DNA of 64,000 nucleotides from Clitoria ternatea. Its lineage: Eukaryota > Streptophyta > Magnoliopsida > Fabales > Fabaceae. The notes under the pieces are model-generated. The model did no database searches, was not told the DNA's origin, and was given only the letters and a program-made list of their open reading frames with translations. Below are positions 22,869-33,816 of the stretch, one piece after another. The position numbers were made by a program, and so were the translations under genes. The stretch spans positions 1 to 64,000 of the forward strand of contig JAYKXN010000292.1 in the NCBI GenBank assembly GCA_037962975.1, in the 5' to 3' direction. The stretch's first letter is position 1. Every line of letters begins with the position of its first letter.

Positions 22869-23683
22869 AAAATTATTAAGTAGTTTCATTGTATGGAATC
22901 CAAAACAACATTGAAAGTATTTATAAATATTGTATAAAACTTTTAAAAAAGAAAAGAAGTCCCGCCACTAGTGCGTTTTGTATCACCATATTATGTTATT
23001 TTATGTTGATTAAGAAATTTAGTTATTTTAGGTAAACATGTTAAACTTATCAATTATTCTTGTGTTACTTTTAAAATTACATTGAATAATAGAGAATAAA
23101 GATCAATGATTATTTCATATTCCACTGATATAAATAGTATCAAGATTATTTAATAAGAGTATATGTTGAAAAAAATAATCAATGCACATTGTAAAATTAA
23201 AAAAGTCATATATAAATAAACATAAAAAATACTGAAACACATGTCATAAAAAGGATAAGAGAAAATACATTAAAAACTAAGGAAAAATAAAATATATGAT
23301 TTATATTTTTAATTAATATTAATATATTTTAAATTAAATGCATCAATTAAGACTTGATGTGACCCCTTACACGATTCTCTTACTAAATAAACCTCAAAAA
23401 ATAAAAGAATATAATAATTAATAATATATAATTTATTAATTAATTTTATCACATTCATTTACTATCAATCTTTACTATCAATAACTGGAAAAGGGAACTA
23501 ATCATCTTCTTTTGATAATTGATAGCAAAAGTAAGAGAATCTAATTAAGAATAATATCTATAAAAATAGTAACATATAATTGATATCAAAGATGACTAAC
23601 TCCATTTAAGAATGCTATTTGTAACAATAATGATTCATTCTAGTTATAAAACAAGTAAAAAGACTCACATAGACTTCATAAAT

Positions 23684-23718
23684 GCACACGCATGCATGGA
23701 TGCACGTACGCACGCATG
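23684..23718. repeat. Satellite B CpG-rich alternating purine-pyrimidine motif
   Basis: A run of about 35 bases reads GCACACGCATGCATGG then ATGCACGTACGCACGCATG. It contains CATGCATG (an RY/Sph-type element core), the palindromes GCATGC and CGTACG, and most of the CpG dinucleotides of the whole monomer. The purine-pyrimidine alternation is nearly complete, a composition that favours left-handed DNA. It recurs once per B unit. Confidence 0.75.
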
Positions 23719-24824
23719 AAAATTATTAAGTAGTTTCATTGTATGGAATCCAAAACAACATTGAAAGTATTTATAAATATTGTATAAAACTTTTAAAAAG
23801 AAAAGAAGTCTCGCCACTAGTGCGTTTTCTATCACCATATTATGTTATTTTATGTTGATTAAGAAATTTAGTTATTTTAGGTAAACATCTTAAACTTATC
23901 AATTATTCTTGTGTTACTTTTAAAATTACATTGAATAATAGAGAATAAAGATCAATGATTATTTCATATTCCACTGATATAAATAGTATTAAGATTATTT
24001 AATAAGAGTATATGTTGAAAAAAATAATCAATGCACATTGTAAAATTAAAGAAGTCATATAAAAATAAACATAAAAAATACTAAAACACATGTCATAAAA
24101 AGGATAAGAGAAAATACATTAAAAATTAAGGAAAAATAAAATATATTATTTATATTTTTAATTAATTTTAATATATTTTAAATTAAATGCATCAATTAAG
24201 ACTTGGTGTGATCACTTACGCGATTCTCTTACTAAATAAACCTTAAAAATAAAAGAATATAATTATTAATAATATATAATTTGTTTATTAATTTTATCAC
24301 ATTCTTTTACTATTTATCTTTGCTATCGATAAAGCGAAAAGGGAATTAATCGTCTTCTATTGATAACTGGTAGCAAAAGTGAGAGAATCTAATTAAGAAT
24401 AATATTTATAAAAATATTAACATATAATTGATATCAAAGATAACTAACTCCATTTAAGAATGGTATTAGTAAAAATAATGATTCATTCTGGTTATAAAAT
24501 GACTAAAAAAACTCCCAAAGACTTCATAAATGCACACGCATGCATGGACGCACGTACACATGCATGAAAATTATTAAGTAGTTTCATTGTATGGAATCCA
24601 AAACAACATTGAAAGTATTTATAAATATTGTATAAAACTTTTAAAAGGAAAAGAAGTTTTGCCACTAGTGCTTTTTTTATCACCATATTATGTTATTTTA
24701 TGTTGATTAAGAAATTTAGTTATTTTAGGTAAACATATTAAACTTGTCAATTATGGTTGGAATACTTTAAAAATTCCATTGAGTAATAAAGAAGAAAGAT
24801 CAATGATTATTACATATTCCACTG

Positions 24825-25037
24825 ATATATAGGTACTGACCCATCTTTATAATCTAAAAACAAATCATATAGAATAACAACTGAATAATTTTAAATATTA
24901 TAAATTAAAATTTAAAATAGTTATTGTAATTGTTTTTATAATTATTAATATATAGGTACTGACCCATCTTTGAAATCTAAATATATGATGGATTTTTAAA
25001 TCAATTATAGATATAGATACGTGATGAAATATGATAG
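24825..25037 (+). repeat. Scrambled satellite B to A joint, copy 1
   Basis: B sequence ends at CCACTGATATA and A begins in mid-unit with TAGGTACTGACCCATCTTT. After about 123 bp the string ATATAGGTACTGACCCATCT recurs (24827 and 24950). It then jumps to ATATGATGG (A unit start region) and again, at about 25035, to AGTAAAGTTTTTAAGATAG, where regular A monomers resume at 25038. Three short A fragments are therefore stitched together out of order. Confidence 0.8.
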
Positions 25038-28000
25038 TAAAGTTTTTAAGATAGTAAAGTAATACATATATGATGGATTTGCAAATCAATTATAGATATA
25101 GATACGTGACTAAATATGATTCTCAGATATATCTTAGTATTTCTTCACATAAGACTTATTTTGTAAATACTTATTATTTGAATTTAATAATTCTAACATT
25201 CTAAAATTGGCCATCAAAATATAGTCTAAGGTTTAGCTCTTTAGTGCTAAAAATCAGATTTAAACTTCAATAACAAATTTTCAATATGATTGTGAGTTCA
25301 AGAATTCTTTGAAACCCCTGAAAATTTTATATAGAAATTACTTCTTTGATGAAAACTAATAGATGAAGCATTTTCAAAGCTCGTGTAGTCCATTTAAATG
25401 CTAATTTTGAGCTCAAATTATGTTGAGTTATGATCTTTTAAAGCTCAATTTATATATTGTTTGTTCCTTAATATGTCGGTACTAACTCATCTTTAAAATC
25501 TAAAAACAAAACATATAGAATAACAACTTAATAATTTTACAATATTATAAAATTAAAATTAAATATAGTTATGGTAATTGCTTTTATATTATACTAGTTA
25601 AACTTTGGAAATCATAGTGACCTAATAGACATTATAAATTTAGCTAAATAGACTTCATAAGCAAACCATAGGATAATTTCACTGAGAGAAAAAATATGGT
25701 TGTGTTGTGAGGCAATGTTGACAGTATATGCGTAGGCTATGATGAGTGACACCACTATTTAGAGTAAAAAGGAAAGGACTTTATTTTCTTGTGTTTGAAG
25801 AGTAATATAGAGAACCATTTTTAAAAAGTTTAATATGTAGTTAATCTTAATGTTTTATAAGTTTGACTTCTTAAACCTATTAAATGTTATTATTATGTCT
25901 TTACTCATATATATATATATTGTGTGTACACATTAATATTTCATTTGTAAATCAATGTTCTAAAATTTATGGTAAAGTTTTTATATAGTAAAGTAACATA
26001 TAAATGATGGATTTGCAAATCAATTATAGATATAGATACGTGATTAGATATGTTTCTCAGATATTTCTTAATATTTCTTCACATAAGACTTGTTTTGTAA
26101 ATACTTATTATTTGAATTTAATAATTCCAACATTCTAAAATTAGCCATCAAAATATACGCTAAGGTTTAGCTCTTTAGTGCTAAAAATCAAATTCAAACT
26201 TCAATAACGAATTTTCAATATGATTGTGAGTTCAAGAATTCTTTAAAACCCTTAGAAATTTTATTTAGGAATTACTTATTTGATGAAAACTAATAGATGA
26301 AGCATTTCCAAAGATTGTGTAGTCTATTTAAATGCTAATTTTGAGCTCAAATTATGTTTAGTTATGATCTTTTAAAGCTTAATTTAGATATTGTTTGTTC
26401 CTTAATAAGTGAGTACTGACTCATCTTTGAAATCTAAAAACAAAACATATAAAATAACAACTTAATAATTTTTAAATATTATAAAATCAAAATTGAATAT
26501 AATTATGGTAATTGTTTTTGAAATCATAATGACCTAATAGACATTATAAATTTAGCTAAATAGACTTGATAAGCAAACCTTAGGACAATTACACTGAAAG
26601 AATAAATATGGTTGTGTTGTGAGGCAATGTTGACAACATATGTGTAGGCTATGATGAGGGACACGCCTATTTAGAGTAAAAAAGAAAGGACTTCATTTTC
26701 TTGTTTTTGAAGAGTAATATAGAGAACCATTTTTAAAAAGTTATATACGTAGTTAATCTTCATGTTTTATAAGTTTGACTTCTTCTTAAACCTATTAAAT
26801 GTTATTATTATGTTCTTTACTTATATATATATATATATATATATATTTGTGTGGGTACACGTTAATAATTCATTTTTAAGTCAATGTTTTAAAATTTAGA
26901 GTAAAGTTTTTGACATAGTAAAGTAATATATAAATGATGGATTTACAAATCAATTATAGATATAGATACGTGACTAAATATGATTCTGAGATATATCTTA
27001 ATATTTCTTCACATAAGAGTTATTTTGTAAATACTTATTATTTGAATTGAATAATTCTAACATTCTAAAATTAGCCATCAAAATATACTTTAATTCTTTA
27101 GTGCTAAAAATAAAATTTAAACTTCAATAACGAATTTTCAATATGATTGTGAGTTCAAGAATTCTTTGAAACCCCAGGAAATTTTATTTAGGAAAAACTT
27201 GTTTGATGAAAACTAATAAATGAAACATTTCAAAGCTTGTGTAGTCCATTTGAATGCTAATTTTGAGCTTAAACTATGTTGAGTTATGATCTTTTAAAGC
27301 TAAATATAGATATTGTTTGTTCCTTAATATATCGGTATTGACTCATCTTTGAAATCTGAAAACAAAACATATAGAATAACAACTTAATAATTTTACAATA
27401 TTATAAAATTAAAATTAAATATGGTTATGGTAATTGCTTTTATAATTATACTAGTTATACTTTTGAATTCATAGTGACATAGTAGACATTATAAATATAG
27501 CTAAATAGACTTAATAAGTAAATCTTAGGACAATTTCACTAAAAGAAAAAATATGGTTGTATTGTAAGGCAATGTTGACCACATATGTGTAGGCTATGAG
27601 GAGTGGCACCCCTATTTAATAAAAAACAGGACTTCATTTTCTTGTTTTTGAAGAGTAATATCGAGAACCATTTTTAAAAAGTTTAATATGTACTTAATCT
27701 TAATGTTTTATAAGTTTGACTTCTTCTTACACCTATTAAATGTTATTATTATATTCTTTACTCACATATATATATATACATATATATGTGAGTATATTAA
27801 TAATTCATTTTTAAATCAATGTTTTAAAATTTAGGGTAAAGTTTTTTTCATAGTAAAGTAACATATAAATGATGGATTTGCAAATCAATTATACACATAC
27901 ATACATGAATAGATATGATTCTCAGATATCTCTTAATATTTGTTCACATAATACTTGTTTTGTCAATACTTATTATTTGAATCTAATAATTCTAGCATTC

Positions 28001-28710
28001 TAAAATTAGTCATCCAAATATACTCTAAGGTTTACCTCTTCAATGCAAAAAATCAATTTCAAACTTCAATAAGAAATTTTTAATATAATTTAGAGTTCAA
28101 GAATTCTTTCAAACCGCACGAAATTTTATTTAAGAATTACTTGTTTGATGGAAGCTAATACATGAAGTATTTTCATAGCTTGGATAGTCCATTTAAATGC
28201 TAATTTTGAGCTCAAATTATGTTGAGTTATGATCTTTTAAAGCTTAATTTAGATATTATTCATTCCTTAATATGTCAGTACTCACCCATCTTTGAAATCT
28301 AAAAACAAATCATATAGAATAACAACATAATAATTTAAAATATTATAAAATTAAAATTAAAAATAGTTATGGTAATTATTTTTATAATTTCACTAGTTAT
28401 ATTTTTTAAATCATAGTGACCTAGTAGACATTAAAAATATAGCTAAATAGACTTGATAAGAAAACCTTAGGACAATTTCACTAAAAGAAAAAATATGGTT
28501 ATGTTGTGAGACAATGTTGACCATATATGTGTAGGCTATGATGAGTGACACCCCTATTTAGAGTAAAAAGGAAAGGACTTCATTTTTTTTATTTTTGAAG
28601 AGTAATATAGAGAACCATTTTTAAAAAGTTTAATATGTAGTTAATCTTAATGTTTTATAAGTTTGGCTTTTTCTTAAACCTGTTAAATGTTATTATTATA
28701 TTCTTTGCTC

Positions 28711-28748
<38 letters not shown>

Positions 28749-30432
28749 ACACATTAATAATTCATTTTTAAATCAATATTTTAATGTTTTGGGTAAATTT
28801 TTTGACATAGTAAAGTAACATATAAATGATGGATTTTCAAATCAGTTATATATACATATATCAATAGATATGATTCTCAGATATCTCTTAACATTTGTTC
28901 CATAAGACTCGTTTTGTAAATACTTATTATTTGAATTTAATAATTCTAACATTCTAAAATTAGCCATCCAAATATACTCTAAGGCTTAGCTCTTCAACGC
29001 TAAAAATAAAATTCAAACTTCAATAACGAATTTTCAATATGATTGTGAGTTCAAGAATTCTTTGAAATCCATGGAAATTTTATTTAGGAATTATTTATTT
29101 GATGGAAACTAATAGATAAAGCATTGTCAAAGCTTGTGTAGTCCATTTAAATGCTAATTTTAAGCTCAAATTATGTGTACTTATGATCTTTAAAAGCTCA
29201 ATTTAGATATTATTTATTCCTTAATATGTCGATACTAACTCATCTTTGAAGTCTAAAAACAAAACATATAGAATAACAACTTAATAATTTTAAAATATTA
29301 TAAAATTAAAATTAAAAATAATTATGGTAATTGTTTTTATAATTATACTAGTTACACTTTTGTAACAATAGTGACCTAATAGACATTATAAATTTAGCTA
29401 AATAGACTTGATAAGCAAAACTTTGGACAATTTTACTAAGAATAATATGGTTGTGTTGTGAGGCAATGTTGACCATATATGTGTAGGGTATAATGTCTGA
29501 CACCCCTATTTAGAGTAAAAAAGTAAGGACTTCATTTTCTTATTTTTGAAGAGTAATATAGAGAACCATTTTTAAAAAGTTTAATATGTAGTTAATCTTA
29601 ATGGTTTATACATTTGACTTCTTCTTAAACCTAATATATGTTATTATTATGTTCTTTACTCATATATATATATATATATATGTATGTACACATTAATAAT
29701 TTTTTTAAAATCAATGTTTTAAAATTTAGGGTAAAGTTTTTGACATAGTAAAGTAACAAATAAATGATGGATTTGCAAATCAATTATATATATAGATACA
29801 TGACTAGATATGATTCTCAGATATTTCTTAATATTTTTCTCATAAGACTTGTTTTGTAAATACTTATTATTTGAATTTAATAATTCTAACATTCTAAAAT
29901 TAGCCATCCAAATATACTCTAAGACTTAGCTCTTCAATGCTAAAAATTAAATTCAAACTTCAACAATGATTTTTCAATATTATTGTGAGTTCAAGAATTG
30001 TTTGAAACACCTGGAAATTTTATTGAGGAATTACTTATTTGATGAAAACTAATAGATAAAGCATTTTCAAAGCTTGTGTAGTCCATTTAAATGCTAATTT
30101 TGAGCTCAAATTATGTTGAGTTATGATCTTTTAAGGCTCAATTTAGATATTGTTTGTTCCTTCATATGTCGGTAGTGACTCATATTGGAAATCTAAAAAT
30201 GAAACATATAGACTATCAACTTAATAATTTTTAAAATATTATAAAATTACAATTAAAAATAGTGATGGTAATTGTTTTTATAATTATACTAGTTATATTT
30301 TTGAAATCATAGTGGCCCAATAGACATTATAAATTTAGCTAAATAGACTTGATAAGCAAACCTTAGGACAATTTCACTAAAAGAAAAAAATATGGTTATG
30401 TTGTGAGGCAATGTTGACAACATATGTGTAGG
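24830..30432 (+). repeat. Satellite A tandem array, block 3
   Basis: After the scrambled joint, unit starts are at 25038, 25973, 26902, 27837, 28794 and 29732, the last one interrupted at 30433 by CACTA. The array runs unbroken through the inferred U1/U2 boundary at about 28711-28750, which lies in the (TA)n(TG)n tract of the unit starting at 27837. Confidence 0.93.
28711..28750. repeat. (TA)n(TG)n microsatellite at the inferred U1/U2 boundary
   Basis: Twenty bases of AT repeat are followed by about nine GT units and then ACACATTAATAA. At the homologous place, 1821-1832 has only ATTGTGTGTA, and 55634-55685 has a long TA run plus GT repeats. Sequence similarity among the three copies switches partner at this tract. 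Confidence 0.8.
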
Positions 30433-30560
30433 CACTATAAGAAATATTCAGTTTTATGGCGGTTTATTAGTAGGGGTTACTTAGAACTACCACAAGTAAG
30501 CACATTATTGAATTGGATGAAGAAAGTTAACAGCGATTCTGTAACTGCCGTTAATTTCCT

Positions 30561-31061
30561 ATTAAATGGGCACGTGCAGGTCACGTGGTCTTTTTCCCTC
30601 CCATCATGGTTCTTTTATTTTCATTTCCCTCTTCTCCTAAATCCCTAACCCTTAATTTTTCCCATTTCCCTCTTATCTACCGCGTATCTCACTCTCTGTT
30701 CAGCACCTTTTCACTCTCTTCCTCTCATCTCTTAATCCTTTCTCCCCATCGTGCCTTTGTTCACATGTACCTTCTTATAGTCCTTGTCGTACCTCCACTC
30801 GCTGCGCGACTGTGCCACCATGGAAGAGTCCCAATGGTGAACCATCATGCCTTCAAACCACCACGCGTCTCATCTTCTCACTGTGACTAGCGTTCCACTG
30901 TAGCACCACTTCACTGTTACCATTGCCTCTAAAATTTGAAGCTTCAACATTTTTGCTTCTTCCATTTCACACTGAGTTTTATAAGGTTTTAATTTCTCAT
31001 TTTGTTATTACTTATTTTTCTGCTTCTGAAGTTTCTATATAGTTTCTGGGTTAGTCTTTCT
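30561..31061 (+). promoter_or_regulatory. Promoter/5'-UTR-like segment inside CACTA, copy 2
   Basis: Same content as 3640-4140: CACGTG at 30571-30576 and 30582-30587, pyrimidine-rich leader, ATCCCTAACCC, and GCCACCATGG with only a six-codon frame. A single C-to-T change upstream of the first G-box is the main difference. Confidence 0.4.
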
Positions 31062-31640
31062 TTTGTTGCAGTGATTTATGATTTTTGGGTTCTATTTTTG
31101 CTTCTGTTTATGCACTTTTACAGTTTCTGTTTATGTGCTTTTACAGTATAAAAGAAAATCATGATTTCCTTCTGTCCAACAGTCTTCGCTGCTCTATTTT
31201 TTGTTCTACCATCATATGCTTGATTTAGCATTTATCATTGGTTTTGGCTGGCTGCTCACCATATTGTAGAAGGATCCATATTTCTATTAAAGTTACTATT
31301 GTGAAACTGGATTAGTGTATCAATCTTTTTTTTTTTGTTATGTTTGATGGATTTAGATCATTGAAAGCATTTGGATCGACAAATTTTTCCATGATTCCTA
31401 ATGGTAGTTCCCTTGGATTCATGGTTACATCCTTTATTTGGTGTTTGTTCGAGCATGAAGATATGGTGTTTGATAACAGTTCTATGATGATTCATTGGTT
31501 CTGGTTCAGTTTTAGACTTTGTTTTTAGCCTATATTTTTCTTGAACACCAACTGTTTTGTGAAATGCCTTTTTGTTGTTTTGCTTCTAATTTTGTTTTCT
31601 CTTATTTTATCCCAGCATCAGTTTTGTTCAATGTTGATGG

Positions 31641-32521
31641 CAGAAACTTAGAGATATATTAAAAATGGCTTTTGGTGGATGCTATGTTGTTTTGATGATG
31701 ACACTCTTCTCAATCTATACGGGGTTCATATATAATGAATTCTTCTCTGTTCCATTTGAACTGTTTGGACCATCAGCCTATGGATGTCGTGATACTTCAT
31801 GCAGGTGGTTACTAATATAATTTATTCAAAGTATTGATTGTCTTTTATGCTTGCTGGTCACCTTATATATGTGCGTAATATTTATTATTTCATCCTTAGG
31901 GATGCTTCCACCATAGGCTTAATAAAAGTACGTGACGCTTACCCGTTTGGTGTGGATCCTAAATGGTATGGTACTCGGAGTGAACTGCCATTTCTTAACT
32001 CCTTAAAGATGAAGATGTCAATTCTACTAGGAGTATCTCAAATGAATCTTAGAATTATAATGAGTTACTATAATGCAAAATACTTTGAAAACAACAGAAA
32101 TGTATGGTAATAGCAAAAGTACAACATTAGTTGAATGTGGTTTGTGGTTTGTTGTTTATAGTGTTCACTATTCATTGTATGCTTTTCTAATGTTGCTTCA
32201 GGTACCAGTTTGTTCCCCAGATGAAGTGGTGCACTAGATCAAAGGCTGACCTGTATCATGTGATGATATACATGTTCCTAAGTCCAACTGATGATTTAGG
32301 TGAAAACCAGCTTTTTGTTGGCCAACAGTTCCTTTAAGTAAGAAATTTCAACTTTGATTTGGATCCATTTTTCTATTTAAAAATACTGAATAGAAGCCAT
32401 ATCACATCTGAACTCTCCACTGTTTCATTGTTGTTAGGTCGTGTTACTACTGTTGGCACTTGTTGTTGTACCATGGATGTTATTACCAAAGCCCTTTCTG
32501 TTGAAGAAGCAACATCGAGAA
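31641..32521 (+). pseudogene. V-type H+-ATPase subunit a gene fragment captured by CACTA, copy 2
   Basis: Offset by 26921 from copy 1, with the same four exons: 31641-31804, 31900-32106, 32202-32337, and 32438 to about 32521. Introns, in-frame internal deletion and terminal stop at 32335-32337 are identical. The two exonic differences I see from copy 1 are synonymous (TAC/TAT in SYYN and CAA/CAG in YQFV). It also shares with copy 1 the derived states RDAYPFG and CTRS, where U3 and the family have RDTYPFG and CTGS. Splicing from the ATG at 31665 would give 160 codons before the stop. Confidence 0.9.
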
Positions 32522-33599
32522 TTATACTCTAAAATATCATTTTTATCTTTTTGGCTTCTATTCATTTTCATTAAATTCCCTCCTAATTTGTATTACTATT
32601 ATGGGCCCTCAGGTAAGTAGTTAAAAGGGTCCGATACTTGCTATTATGTGAATTTTGGTTTCAATTAATTAAAACGCAATATGGATATGGGCATGTTGTT
32701 TCTCCTCTTCAAGTAGGTGATGTCTGAGTTTGATAAAGAATGTTCTCTAATAAATTTGTTATTCTATGGATGACTCTTTGAAGTAGTTTTTTTAGGCAAG
32801 AAGAACCCATACATGAGTGAAATTAAAGTAGTGATAATGTACAATTTTAATCATTACACATTTAATTAGTAGGAACTCATAAAAGGGTAAAAACTTATGT
32901 GCAGCAATATATATTACATAAATGATAATTCAGACAAGAGGAGTTGGACTTCCATATTTGGAGCATATTGCATATTTGGAATTTAGTTTTTATTTAAAAC
33001 ATCAATCTTCATATATATATATATATATATATATTACTTTAGTTTATTTATTTATTTTCAAAGATATGCACTAGAGAGAAAGAATTATAGTATTTGAGTA
33101 AAAGTTTATTAGCATTTTTTTCTACTTCATTCCATATTAAAAGTTTAAGGATACCATTGGCAATTCTATAATTTTTCTGAGTTGGTTGTCAAAATATAGA
33201 GATACACATAAGATTTTAGTATATTACAGATATTTGTATATATCTTGCATGACATTACCATTTTACAAAAAGACCAATTAAAATAAAAAGGAGACATTTG
33301 TATACATCTTGCATGAATTGATGATATGAATTTCTATTCTTCTCACTTCATGAATTGATGGCCCTTATTTGTGGCATTTAAGAATGGTTAATATATATAT
33401 TAATTTTTTTTTACTTTAGTTAATAGATTAGTGGCGGTTTCTGTTGGAATACTGGTGGGTTAAAAAACCGATGTTAAAATTATTCCTGGCAGGATGTTTA
33501 GCGGTAGTTTTACAACCGCCGATAATTATTTTGGTTGCGGTTAAAACTGCTGCTAGTGCACGTTTAAAACCGCCACTAATTCCTGGTTTTCTTGTAGTG

Positions 33600-33776
33600 A
33601 GGCTATGATGAGTGACACCCCTATTTAGAGTAAAAAAGAAAGGACTTCATTTTCTTATTTTTGAAGAGTAATATAGAGAACCATTTTTAAAAAGTTTAAT
33701 ACGTAGTTAATCTTAATGTTTTATAAGTTTGGCTTTTTCTTAAACCTATTAAATGTTATTATTATGTTCTTTACTC

Positions 33777-33816
<40 letters not shown>

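Larger units (their letters stand above)
22194..23891 (+). repeat. Adjacent near-identical satellite B monomers (849-bp period)
   Basis: Units 22194-23042 and 23043-23891 share ACTCACATAGAC, GTAACAATAATGATTC and other variants. The unit pair anchored at 23043 and 23892 shares AGAGAATAAAGATCAATG, TTCTTGTGTTAC and AAGATTATTTAATAAGAG. This indicates recent single-monomer duplication at the 3' side of the block. Confidence 0.7.
11669..24829 (+). repeat. Satellite B tandem array, copy 1
   Basis: This is a block of 16 intervals unrelated to satellite A. Unit anchors at (A)AACTTGTCAATTA are at 11666, 12313, 13160, 14447, 15294, 16141, 16947, 17732, 19174, 19921, 20620, 21460, 22194, 23043, 23892 and 24740. 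Full units are 847-849 bp. Shorter ones (647, 699, 734, 747, 785, 806) have internal deletions, and the two long intervals (1287 and 1442) are fusions of partial monomers. Every unit carries the inverted repeat described at 19581 and the CpG-rich motif described at 23684, except where deleted. Recurrent short frames on both strands (for example those containing HKDFTNAHACMD) are products of the repeat, not genes. Confidence 0.93.
1822..28730. repeat. Higher-order repeat copy U1 (complete, ~26.9 kb)
   Basis: This is one complete higher-order unit. In order it holds two A monomers, a CACTA element inside an A monomer, five full A monomers, a 13.2 kb satellite B block, and about four A monomers. 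It is nearly identical to U2 base for base, including junction scars and monomer deletions. Microsatellite lengths are the main difference, with scattered substitutions besides. The boundaries come from where the best-matching partner changes and lie inside (TA)n(TG)n tracts, so they are good to a few tens of bases. Confidence 0.75.
30433..33599 (+). mobile_element. Non-autonomous CACTA transposon with captured gene fragment, copy 2
   Basis: This is the duplicate of the element at 3512, 3167 bp long, in the same monomer position with the same AGG duplication (30430-30432 and 33600-33602). The four-base length difference comes from the (TA)n tract near 33010-33035. By eye I find about six substitutions relative to copy 1, including C/T in the TTAATTTCC(C/T)A string, TACTAC/TACTAT and CCAATTTG/CCAGTTTG. 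This is not an independent insertion: it was copied with the whole repeat unit. Confidence 0.93.

Noticed and set aside
11669..24829. CRISPR-like or phage-like repeat array
   Set aside because: Units are about 850 bp without spacer structure, and the surrounding content is plant nuclear.
24830..25037. Separate small transposon at the B/A joint
   Set aside because: All pieces are recognisable satellite A fragments; no terminal inverted repeats or target duplication.
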